DNA of 23,228 bases. It comes from CAZGQY01 sp964528035 (lineage in GTDB: Bacteria > Pseudomonadota > Gammaproteobacteria > Methylococcales > UBA1147). The stretch lies in the NCBI GenBank assembly GCA_964528035.1, contig CAZGQY010000047.1:1-23228 (forward strand), written 5' to 3'. The notes beneath the pieces are model-generated. The model was not told the DNA's origin. It was given only the letters and a program-made list of their open reading frames with translations, and ran no database searches. The stretch's first letter is position 1. Each line of letters starts with the position of its first letter. Made by a program: the position numbers and the translations under genes. Positions 7,547-14,507 of the stretch are shown piece by piece.

Positions 7547-8749
7547 ATGGGATTTCGTTACCATTGTGCTGTAACTTTAGTCTTTACGCTTATTTATCCT
7601 ATATGGGTCGCTGCATCGGATTTGGATGAATTAGATGTTTCAGGCTTTATTGGAACTGAAACCCGAATATTTTTTGAGGATGCCCAATTTTTTGGCCAGG
7701 GAGGGCATGGCGAAGTATCCCTTGTCCTATCTCCGGAATTCAGGTATGCAGCCAATAAGGGCACGCATAAATTTAGTTTTGGTCCTTTTGCAAGAATTGA
7801 TTCCAGGGATCAGGAACGATCCCATTTCGATATCCGGGAAGCCTACTGGTTGGCTTCATACGAAGATTTTGAAATTCTGCTTGGTTTCAATAGGGTATTT
7901 TGGGGCGTTGCGGAATCACGTCATCTGATTAATATTATAAATCAGGTTGATCTTGTGGAAGATATTGACCAGGAGGATTTCCTGGGACAACCAATGATCA
8001 ATCTTAGAACCTACCAGAATTTTGGTCAAGTCGATCTTTTTGTTCTTCCAGGTTTTAGAGAGCGCACATTTCCGGGAGAAAAAGGGCGGTTTCGCTTCTC
8101 TTTACCGATTGATAATAATCCGAAATATACATCGAGCTATGGACAAAAACACATTGATGTCGCACTGAGGTATTCCCATTATTTCGGAAACTGGGATGTC
8201 GGTGCCTATTATTTTTATGGAACGGGGCGAGAACCCCGGTTCATCCTCGATCATCAAGGCGATAAATTGCGACCGGTTTATGACATCATCCATCAAGGTG
8301 GTGTAGATATGCAATATACTAGAGACGCTTGGTTGTACAAGTTTGAAGGAATAGTTCAGTCAGGCCGTGGACAGACTTTTGCAGCCATGGTGGCTGGTGC
8401 AGAATTCACTTTCTATCAGGTATTTGATTCTGCGGATATCGGGATTTTATTAGAGTACCTTTACGACGGTCGTAGTTCTTTCCAGCCACCAACTATTTTT
8501 GAGAATGACATTTTTGTTGGTTTTCGGTTGGCTTTAAATGATGCTCATGATACCTCTGTTCTGGCGGCGACAATGTATGACCCATCCAGCGGGGAAATCT
8601 TTATCAACATAGAAGCTGAGAGACGCTTAGGTCAAAATTTCGCGATGGAGATACAAGCTCGGTTTTTCACTGGGAGCGATGCATCTGATGCTAATTTTGC
8701 TTTTGCTCACGATGACTACATTCGCTTCAATTTAGCCTATTATTTTTGA
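7547..8749 (+). CDS. Outer-membrane beta-barrel protein (DUF1302-like)
   Basis: The ATG directly abuts the upstream stop (TAAATG). The 400-aa product has a signal peptide (about 1-23, ending WVAAS). It then has many alternating amphipathic strands rich in Tyr, Phe and Gly (for example HIDVALRYSHYFGNWDVGAYYFYG) and ends in a terminal Phe (FNLAYYF), the usual BAM recognition pattern for barrels. It resembles DUF1302-type proteins that accompany LolA-like/DUF1329 proteins and RND exporters in Gammaproteobacteria. The likely role is the outer-membrane end of the export line. The family assignment is by pattern and gene context, not by alignment. Confidence 0.75.
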   Translation: MGFRYHCAVTLVFTLIYPIWVAASDLDELDVSGFIGTETRIFFEDAQFFGQGGHGEVSLVLSPEFRYAANKGTHKFSFGPFARIDSRDQERSHFDIREAYWLASYEDFEILLGFNRVFWGVAESRHLINIINQVDLVEDIDQEDFLGQPMINLRTYQNFGQVDLFVLPGFRERTFPGEKGRFRFSLPIDNNPKYTSSYGQKHIDVALRYSHYFGNWDVGAYYFYGTGREPRFILDHQGDKLRPVYDIIHQGGVDMQYTRDAWLYKFEGIVQSGRGQTFAAMVAGAEFTFYQVFDSADIGILLEYLYDGRSSFQPPTIFENDIFVGFRLALNDAHDTSVLAATMYDPSSGEIFINIEAERRLGQNFAMEIQARFFTGSDASDANFAFAHDDYIRFNLAYYF

Positions 8750-8776
8750 TGTTCAATAGTTTTTATAGGTAATCAA

Positions 8777-8808
8777 ATTTAGGTTTTAGCCTAAATGTGC
8801 AAGTTTTT
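8777..8808 (+). terminator. Possible weak terminator after the exporter operon
   Basis: ATTTAGG (8777-8783) and CCTAAAT (8790-8796) form a 7-bp AT-rich stem with a 6-base loop. A T5 run at 8804-8808 follows after seven bases, so termination would be weak. Confidence 0.4.
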
Positions 8809-9187
8809 CATGGCCGACTAGGTCGTCAGCGCGGAAGAATGGATAACAAAATTGCCGCCTTGGGTTGCACTGAAATCTCACGAGAATATACGGGAATGAC
8901 ATTAAAATAAGACTGCTCAATATTTTCGTCGGAAAAGGATACGTAGGGTTCCAGCCACGATAAAGAAGCTGCAGGTGATGATGGGTGAGGATAGAGTGTT
9001 ATTGAGGAAAGTGATAATAATAAACAGTCAATATGGTACTTGACCCTTCTGTTTTGTTTCAAGAATAGATCTGAGACTTTCCCGAACAAGGCTCCTGGCA
9101 CTTTTGAGCGGGTTGCCAAGTCACGGATCCAGTTTGAAATGTAGACCCGCTCCGCTTCGTTCATAGCCCATTTTATTGACCACAGAT

Positions 9188-9201
9188 TTGACTCAGGTCA
9201 A
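9188..9201. promoter_or_regulatory. FNR/CRP-family-like operator TTGAC-N4-GTCAA
   Basis: TTGACTCAGGTCAA is a perfect 5-4-5 palindrome, one base per half-site away from the FNR consensus TTGAT-N4-ATCAA. On the + strand, a class II arrangement would place the -10 at 9224-9229, where AACAAT is found (4 of 6 consensus bases). The nearest + gene starts at 9573, implying a leader of about 337 bases. The link to that gene is uncertain. Confidence 0.45.
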
Positions 9202-9572
9202 ACCAATCTTCCTGCCACAATGAAACAATGAACTCCTGCCTTGTAAGAATTAAGCAAGACGATCCGATTGTAAGCATTTGGGATCACTGGTGCCGATAGA
9301 GTCTTATCGATTTAACCATTAAAGGGTTTTTAAAATTTAATATCTCGTACGAGAAAAGATAACACCTATTAGATGTATTCAATGCAGGGCAAGCGAATCG
9401 ATAGACACCCGGGAAATGGTGCGAATTGAAAGGTGAAAAATGTAAGCACACTCGAAATATTTCGTATTGCAGCACGTTGTTTTGCGCTGATTTTGATGGG
9501 CTGAAGTCGTAGGGGATTTACAAGGGTTCGAATATTGTTCTCTTTTTTCTATTTTATCTACAGGAGATAACG

Positions 9573-9971
9573 ATGAAAAATAAATTTGTAAGTTACATGA
9601 TGCAGTGTTTGATGGGTTGGGCCTTATTAACATCGACTGCATATGCTGAAATACCCATTACGGATGACGCAAAAATTGTCGGTTCGTGGTTGATGGAATC
9701 GGCGTCCCAGAAACTGGATGGTCCCACAGTAAGACGAGGTGAGACCTGGACTATTGACGGCGGTACGGTAACAAAGACCGGATTACTACTTGCTCGCAGT
9801 GGAACCTATGATGTGCCTCCCATTGATTACCAGATCAAAGATGGAAAATTATTTTTGGCAGTGATTGGTCGGGCAGGGAAATTTGATGAGTTTAGCCTGA
9901 TTGAGCAGTCGGTTGATAGTATGATTTTGTATGGAACATCGGAGGGGTATCTTCATTTCAAGCGCAAATAG
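9573..9971 (+). CDS. Small secreted beta-rich protein, possibly lipocalin-like
   Basis: The ribosome-binding site AGGAGAT lies just upstream. The 132-aa product has a Sec signal peptide (MKNKFVSYMMQCLMGWALLT..., cleavage after TAYA at about 25). It then has about 105 residues of short beta strands: KIVGSWLMESASQ, GETWTIDGGTVTKTG, SGTYDVPPIDYQIKDGKLFL and GYLHFKRK. The IVGSW start and repeated strands recall small lipocalin/calycin-like domains that bind hydrophobic ligands. That is an impression, not an identification. It sits 151 bases before the ACP gene, in the same direction. If it binds a lipid, it could be an accessory to the export line. Confidence 0.7.
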   Translation: MKNKFVSYMMQCLMGWALLTSTAYAEIPITDDAKIVGSWLMESASQKLDGPTVRRGETWTIDGGTVTKTGLLLARSGTYDVPPIDYQIKDGKLFLAVIGRAGKFDEFSLIEQSVDSMILYGTSEGYLHFKRK

Positions 9972-10122
9972 GCTAGTGGATTTGCACGCTGACGGTTAAG
10001 TTTGATGCGCAGATTTCTTAGTTTCAGGCTGAATATCCTTTGATTACTGGAAGCAGAAATTTTCTTCCTGGAAAGAGACGGGTGAGGTCTGATTGGTTTT
10101 TTGTTGAAAAGGGTGTTTTGAT

Positions 10123-10422
10123 ATGAATGATTTAGTTGTTGCCCCGAGCATTTCTCGTGAGGAAATATTTGTCACATTGAAACTCGAGCTGGTTGAACTC
10201 CTGTGCCTTGAATCTTCTGACGCCATTAGCGAGGATACGCGTCTTGTGGAAGATTTAGAGATCGATTCGTTGGGAATGGTTGATCTGGTGATGCAGGTTG
10301 AAGATTGCTTTGACATTGTATTGCCGACAAACACCGATTTAAGCAAAATCAAGCGAGTTGGAGACGTGCTTGACCTTCTGGATAAGCCCCAATCAACAAA
10401 GCTTAGTGCAACTACGATCTAA
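10123..10422 (+). CDS. Free-standing acyl carrier protein
   Basis: This 99-aa acidic helical protein has the phosphopantetheine attachment motif EIDSLGMVDLVMQVEDCF, with Ser49 as the carrier serine. The following IVLP and V-G-D-V (about 67-91) are the usual ACP landmarks. The length is slightly above a housekeeping AcpP because of a short N-terminal extension and a Thr/Ser tail. No fab genes are adjacent, so it is a dedicated carrier and not the main fatty-acid ACP. Its stop overlaps the next start (TAATG at 10420-10424), which ties it to the diiron enzyme. It would need a phosphopantetheinyl transferase from elsewhere in the genome. Its ribosome-binding site is weak (AAAGGG, about 12 bases upstream). 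Confidence 0.9.
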   Translation: MNDLVVAPSISREEIFVTLKLELVELLCLESSDAISEDTRLVEDLEIDSLGMVDLVMQVEDCFDIVLPTNTDLSKIKRVGDVLDLLDKPQSTKLSATTI

Positions 10423-11240
10423 TGAATGGTTCTACAGAGACGAAGTGTTTTTCTCCCAGTTTTCCGTCGCCGGATACGTTGGACAAATTCTATATCAGCG
10501 GTCGTAAAATGTGGCCGGATCTGGCGGAACTTAAAAACCTGAAGTTTGACCGATCTCAGGTTGACGATGAAGTCGTTCAATTTATGCGTAGTACAGCGTT
10601 GAATGAGTATGGTGTTGCTCACTACATTGGCAGTTATTTAAATAGCTATAAGGACGATTTCAAATTGCGAATGTGGTCAGCTATCTGGGCTGCTGAAGAA
10701 TATGTTCACTACCTGGTTTTGAGGCGAATGTTGGAAGGCCTAGGCGAATCGCTCACGGATGAAGATTTTACCGGTCTTGAGAAGGGTGAATTCGTTAACA
10801 GTTATGCGGACTATTTTGAGAGTATTCTAATCAGTCCTGATGTTGACAGGCGTATGGTTCAACTTATCTTTGGCGTGATTCAGGAGTTTGCAGCTGTAAT
10901 TGCTTACACTGCTGTCAGTGAAAAATGTAAAATCCCGGAAATGGGAGCGCTGTTTAAACGTATTGCACGAGATGAAACGCGCCATTTTCGTTTTAATCAG
11001 CTTGCGCTGGAATCGTTGTGTAAAAATTACAGTGAACGGGAGTGTGCGATGATTTGGCCACAATTTCGTGCGATTTGGGGTAATTTACAAATGCCGCAGG
11101 AGCATATCGAATATTTCGCCGAACTTGACATGGGAACGAAGCTTTATACAGGGTTTTGGAGTGGTGAATTGAAATCTCGAATGATCCTTCGGATGACTCA
11201 ATATTTCAAGAAATTTCGGCAACCGGTTGCTGTGGTGTGA
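10422..11240 (+). CDS. Ferritin-like diiron enzyme, acyl-ACP desaturase family
   Basis: This 272-aa all-helical protein carries the six expected diiron ligands. They are a helix-1 glutamate (E62 in LNEYGVAHY), EExxH in AEEYVHY (E93, H96), a third-helix glutamate (E155 in VIQEFAAV) and ExxH in RDETRHFRF (E185, H188). The E93-to-E185 spacing and the motifs fit soluble acyl-ACP desaturases (plant delta-9 type, PF03405). It is shorter than plant enzymes, and a hydroxylase or oxygenase acting on a carrier-bound acyl chain is also possible. Coupling to the ACP gene makes an acyl-ACP substrate very likely. It needs O2 and an electron donor; no ferredoxin gene is adjacent. It is the last gene of the accessory block. 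Confidence 0.82.
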   Translation: MNGSTETKCFSPSFPSPDTLDKFYISGRKMWPDLAELKNLKFDRSQVDDEVVQFMRSTALNEYGVAHYIGSYLNSYKDDFKLRMWSAIWAAEEYVHYLVLRRMLEGLGESLTDEDFTGLEKGEFVNSYADYFESILISPDVDRRMVQLIFGVIQEFAAVIAYTAVSEKCKIPEMGALFKRIARDETRHFRFNQLALESLCKNYSERECAMIWPQFRAIWGNLQMPQEHIEYFAELDMGTKLYTGFWSGELKSRMILRMTQYFKKFRQPVAVV

Positions 11241-11584
11241 CGTGGCTTTGGGAAGAAGGCAGATATATTTCCGTTAGATTGTTTAGAGTGCACGTCAGGG
11301 ATCGTTAGGGGCACGTAAATGGTCCGTATAGGCGTTGCTGAAACAATCAATGACTCATACCATTTATACCTATAAATGAAATGCTTAAAATGGGTTCTCT
11401 TTTTTATCGCGGGTAAAAGTGGAAAAATCGAATTGAGGTATTGCCTGCTGGATTTGGGGCCGATTGTCCATGTTAGCTTTCAGACATCGGGCGCGTGGGA
11501 TGATGGATCCTACATGCGCTCAGTGTTAATGTGGCCAGGATCATGGACATTCAAGGGTTATTTTGTCTACAGGAGGATTTAGTA
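11241..11584. other. 344-base gap before the metallo-beta-lactamase-fold gene
   Basis: No convincing gene: a 68-aa open frame at 11376-11582 lacks a ribosome-binding site and protein-like content. There is no clear terminator after the diiron enzyme and no strong promoter motif. The gap probably separates the biosynthetic genes from the unrelated gene that follows. Confidence 0.45.
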
Positions 11585-12454
11585 ATGAAACCTGAGGTTA
11601 AACATTTTTTTCACAATCAAACATGGACCTATACCTATGTAGTTTGGGATCCTGTGACGAAAAAGTGTGTAATCGTTGATCCGTGCCTTGATCTCAATTA
11701 TAAAGCGGGTCGAATCTGCAGTTTTGCAGCCGACGAGGTAATCGCCTATATTGAAAAGGAGGGTTTGTCCGTAGATTGGATCTTCGAGACTCATGCTCAT
11801 GCGGATCATGTGAGCGCAGCACACCATATTAAAGAGAAAATTGGTGGAAAGGTGGCTATTGGCGAGCACGTTATTACGGTTCAGGAGGTATTTAAGAAAT
11901 TTTATAATCTTGGCGATGATTTTAAATCTGACGGCTCTCAGTTTGACCACTTATTCAAGGATGGTGAAAAATTTAACATTGGCAACATTGAGGGAAAAAT
12001 CTTGCATACGCCAGGCCATACACCCGGCTGTATTAGTTATATTTTTGAAGGGTTGGCGTTCGTTGGCGATACGCTTTTCATGCCGGATTCGGGGACGGCT
12101 CGATCTGATTTTCCGGGTGGTGATGCTTCTACACTTTACCATTCAATTCAAAAAATCTTTGCACTACCCGGCGATACAACATTGTATATGTGTCACGATT
12201 ATAAGCCGGACAAACCACATCCGAGGTGGGTGACAACGGTAAACGACGAGAAGAAGAAAAACATATATATTCAAGAAGGGGTTACAGAGGAGATGTTTGT
12301 CGCAGTTCGTAACGGTATTGACGCATCGTTGGAGGCTCCTGTTTTGCTATTGCCATCGATCCAAATCAATATTCGCGCAGGAGAATTGCCTCCATCTGAA
12401 GACGATGGTGGCCAGTATTTGAAAATCCCGTTAAACAAAATTGGTGTTTCTTGA
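11585..12454 (+). CDS. Metallo-beta-lactamase-fold hydrolase, persulfide dioxygenase-like
   Basis: ATG 11585 was chosen over an in-frame ATG at 11531 because AGGAGGA lies just upstream of it. The 289-aa protein has the MBL metal motif ETHAHADHVSAA (H70, H72, D74, H75), HTPGHTPG (H145), GDTLF (D162) and a final metal histidine in MCHDY (H204). GTARSDFPGG around R173 is typical of the ETHE1/Blh-type persulfide dioxygenases, which oxidise glutathione persulfide to sulfite with a mononuclear iron. The C-terminal extension ending INIRAGELPPSEDDGGQYLKIPLN also fits the Blh group. The role is likely detoxification of sulfide-derived persulfide in the cytoplasm. No rhodanese or BigR-type repressor is seen next to it. 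Confidence 0.85.
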   Translation: MKPEVKHFFHNQTWTYTYVVWDPVTKKCVIVDPCLDLNYKAGRICSFAADEVIAYIEKEGLSVDWIFETHAHADHVSAAHHIKEKIGGKVAIGEHVITVQEVFKKFYNLGDDFKSDGSQFDHLFKDGEKFNIGNIEGKILHTPGHTPGCISYIFEGLAFVGDTLFMPDSGTARSDFPGGDASTLYHSIQKIFALPGDTTLYMCHDYKPDKPHPRWVTTVNDEKKKNIYIQEGVTEEMFVAVRNGIDASLEAPVLLLPSIQINIRAGELPPSEDDGGQYLKIPLNKIGVS

Positions 12455-12498
12455 TAGATTAGATAGGAAGTTGCCAGGAAACAGTGAACAGGTATATT

Positions 12499-12951
12499 TC
12501 ATTGTTTTATTTTTACATATGGTGCTATTGGAATAACTTCAATCCTGTAGTTTTCATGGCATCCGTTACAATGCAGCAAAGTTTCACTCAATTGTTTCAT
12601 TGTATGTTGGGGCTCTTTTATTGTGGTTGCGTCATCCGCGATTGAATCAAAATTACTGTGAACTGATTTTCCCAGGTTCATGAAAGTGGCCGGTAACTTT
12701 ATCTGTTCGTTATTTTCAGGAGCCTGCCGCATTTTTAAACCCAAAGGTGTAGCATGTCGCGCTACCGCGTCCATGTCGTTAATCGATAAGGCCGCCAGAA
12801 TCGCCTGTGTACCCACTAACAAACTTCGCATTTCTTTAAGTACCAGTGCTTGTTGTTGTTCGGTCAGTTTAATGGTTTGGCGCTGATCGAATTCATTAGC
12901 GGATACAGTCATGGCGGTCAACGTCACCAAGGTAATAAATAATATCTTCAT
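12499..12951 (-). CDS. Cytochrome c'-like (class II) periplasmic haem protein
   Basis: This 150-aa protein has a signal peptide (1-18, ending VSA). Its mature part is helical, with a single haem motif CNGCH (128-132) followed by ENYR near the C terminus. A four-helix layout with a C-terminal CxxCHxx(F/Y)R is the mark of cytochrome c' and related class II cytochromes, which bind NO or shuttle electrons in the periplasm. The gene converges on the persulfide dioxygenase-like gene with 44 bases between them. It shares direction with the FNR regulator gene 153 bases upstream, but no FNR box is visible in that gap. Confidence 0.75.
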   Translation of the reverse strand: MKILFITLVTLTAMTVSANEFDQRQTIKLTEQQQALVLKEMRSLLVGTQAILAALSINDMDAVARHATPLGLKMRQAPENNEQIKLPATFMNLGKSVHSNFDSIADDATTIKEPQHTMKQLSETLLHCNGCHENYRIEVIPIAPYVKIKQ

Positions 12952-13104
12952 GAGATCTTCCTGATAATCCTTCTTCGCTCATTTAGTTTGCTATTTTAAT
13001 TGCAATACCTTTAACATGATTTTAGCACGCCTTCGGTATTGTTAGTCTATGTTTACGAGTTCGCATAAAAAGTGGGACGAATTTACAGTTTTTTATCCAA
13101 ACTC

Positions 13105-13803
13105 TCATAGCCCACTAAGTGCAGACAAACGTTTAGAATCAGTGATTTCAATTTGTTTGCCATCAACGCGCAGCATGCCAGTGTCCTGAAATTGACTGAA
13201 CATCCGGCTAACCGTCTCTAATGCCAGGCCGAGGTAGTTGGCGATGTCACAACGCCTCATGCTAAGGTAAAAGGCATCTGTAGAATAACCCCGGATACCA
13301 TTATCTCGGGATATGCTGCTCAAAAAATTGGCAAGTCGTACTGCAGCGCGAGTATTGCCACGTAATCGCATCATCCGTTCTTTGTGATTAATCTCCCGGC
13401 TCATACATTCAAGTAAACGGTGATTGAGTTGAGGTGTTTTGTTTGCGAGCTGTTGGAATGCATGATAGGACATCTCACATACGCTGCTAATCTCGAGTGC
13501 GGTTGCGGTGCAATCATAGGTTCCGCTGCTGACCGCGTTCAACCCGAGTATGTCACCTGATACGCCAAAACGAGTCACGTTTTCTTCGCCTTCCAGGTTA
13601 ATGCTGGAGCATTTAATACTACCCGATCGTATAAAATACAAGGATCGGAATTGATCGCCCATCTTGAATAAGGTGTGGCCACATTGCGGAAGATAGCGCA
13701 CTTTAAGCATTTTTTTGATTTCTTCCTGCGTATCCGCCTGTAGTCCCGTCCATAGACAAGCATTGTGGGTCGGACAATCTTGACAATTTATATTGCTTTT
13801 CAT
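13105..13803 (-). CDS. fnr: FNR/ANR-family oxygen-sensing transcriptional regulator
   Basis: This 232-aa protein has cysteines at 7, 10, 16 and 109, with exactly the spacing of E. coli FNR C20, C23, C29 and C122, so an oxygen-labile [4Fe-4S] cluster is expected. A cyclic-nucleotide-type beta roll (GHTLFKMGDQFRSLYFIRSGSIK) precedes the dimer helix and a helix-turn-helix. Its recognition helix, LGLALETVSRMFSQFQ, keeps the Glu-x-x-Ser-Arg that reads TTGAT half-sites. The start ATG 13803 has GGAGAAAAG upstream. It lies 95 bases downstream of fixJ on the same strand, the arrangement seen for FixJ-controlled FixK genes, although rhizobial FixK usually lacks these cysteines. TTGAC-N4-TTAAT at 13815-13828, just before the start, could be a degenerate site for autorepression. 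Confidence 0.93.
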   Translation of the reverse strand: MKSNINCQDCPTHNACLWTGLQADTQEEIKKMLKVRYLPQCGHTLFKMGDQFRSLYFIRSGSIKCSSINLEGEENVTRFGVSGDILGLNAVSSGTYDCTATALEISSVCEMSYHAFQQLANKTPQLNHRLLECMSREINHKERMMRLRGNTRAAVRLANFLSSISRDNGIRGYSTDAFYLSMRRCDIANYLGLALETVSRMFSQFQDTGMLRVDGKQIEITDSKRLSALSGL

Positions 13804-13898
13804 CTTCTTTTCTCCATTAACTCAGTCAATTGCTATATTTAGAGTCATGATAAAGATCAGATTGATGAGAAAAAATCCGTACGACCACTTAGGTAGTA

Positions 13899-14507
13899 TT
13901 ACCTATTGCAGTCAACGGCTATGAGTACAAGATCAGGCAGTGATTTAGCCTCCATCTTTTCCATTATTCGTGCGCGATGTACGTCGACTGTACGGTGACT
14001 GATCGCCAGCAAGCGGGCGATTTCTTTGTTAGAAAGTCCTGCTACGACGTGCCGCATGACTTCTTTTTCTCGTGGCGTCAAGCGTGCGAACCGCACATTG
14101 ACATCATGCATTTGGGCGTGTTTAGCCCTTTTATCCAAATCGAGCTGGATGGCGTTACGGATGCGATCCAGCAACTGCGTTTCGTCGAACGGTTTTTCAA
14201 TAAAATCAACAGCTCCACCTTTGAATGCACGAGCAGATTGCGGCACATCGCCGTGACCGCTTAGAAAAATGATCGGAATCTCTAATTGTTTTGTTCGTAA
14301 AGTGTCTTGAAGTTCCAAACCGCTCATTCCTGGCATGCGGATGTCTAGTACCAGGCAACCGGGCCGTGATGCTTGATTATCATCTAAAAAGGCTTGGGCC
14401 GACGCGTAGCATTTCACACTGAGTCCCGATGTTTCCAGAAAAAGTCCCAATGCATCGCGCACGGCGGGGTCATCGTCCACTAAGAAAACAATCGGCTCAA
14501 CACTCAT
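13899..14507 (-). CDS. fixJ: FixJ-family response regulator
   Basis: This 202-aa protein has a receiver domain (about 5-120): acidic pocket DDD at 11-13, phosphoacceptor D55 in LVLDIRMPGMSG, and K105 in DFIEKPF. A LuxR-type helix-turn-helix follows (LTPREKEVMRHVVAGLSNKEIA... ISHRTVDVHRARIMEKM). The order and the short linker are those of FixJ/TtrR/NodW regulators. Its ATG overlaps the stop of the sensor kinase gene by four bases (14504-14507), so the pair is cotranslated. It is expected to be phosphorylated by the FixL-like kinase at low oxygen. The FNR gene downstream is the obvious candidate target, though no FixJ site was identified. Confidence 0.92.
   Translation of the reverse strand: MSVEPIVFLVDDDPAVRDALGLFLETSGLSVKCYASAQAFLDDNQASRPGCLVLDIRMPGMSGLELQDTLRTKQLEIPIIFLSGHGDVPQSARAFKGGAVDFIEKPFDETQLLDRIRNAIQLDLDKRAKHAQMHDVNVRFARLTPREKEVMRHVVAGLSNKEIARLLAISHRTVDVHRARIMEKMEAKSLPDLVLIAVDCNR

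Larger units (their letters stand above)
8750..9572. other. 823-base region without a convincing gene
   Basis: A minus-strand open frame (9164 down to 8826, 112 aa) has a protein-like first 45 residues but a low-complexity remainder and no ribosome-binding site, so I do not call it. A palindromic FNR-like site lies at 9188-9201. The remaining 370 bases before the secreted-protein gene at 9573 show no open frame with protein character and may be a long leader. Confidence 0.45.

Noticed and set aside
8839..8910. 23-codon + strand ORF beginning MDNKIAALGCTEISREY, considered as a peptide precursor
   Set aside because: There is a weak ribosome-binding site and no radical-SAM or other modifying enzyme nearby, and the E/Y spacing does not match PqqA.
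8826..9164. 112-aa minus-strand open frame
   Set aside because: The first 45 residues look protein-like, but the rest is low-complexity, there is no ribosome-binding site, and the FNR-like site is too close to the start to serve it.
9380..9440. Possible cyclic-di-GMP (GEMM) riboswitch because of an AGGGCAAGC stretch
   Set aside because: The required second conserved segment and tetraloop-receptor pattern are not present.
11376..11582. 68-aa + strand open frame before the persulfide dioxygenase-like gene
   Set aside because: It has no ribosome-binding site, no recognisable features and overlaps the next gene's ribosome-binding site.
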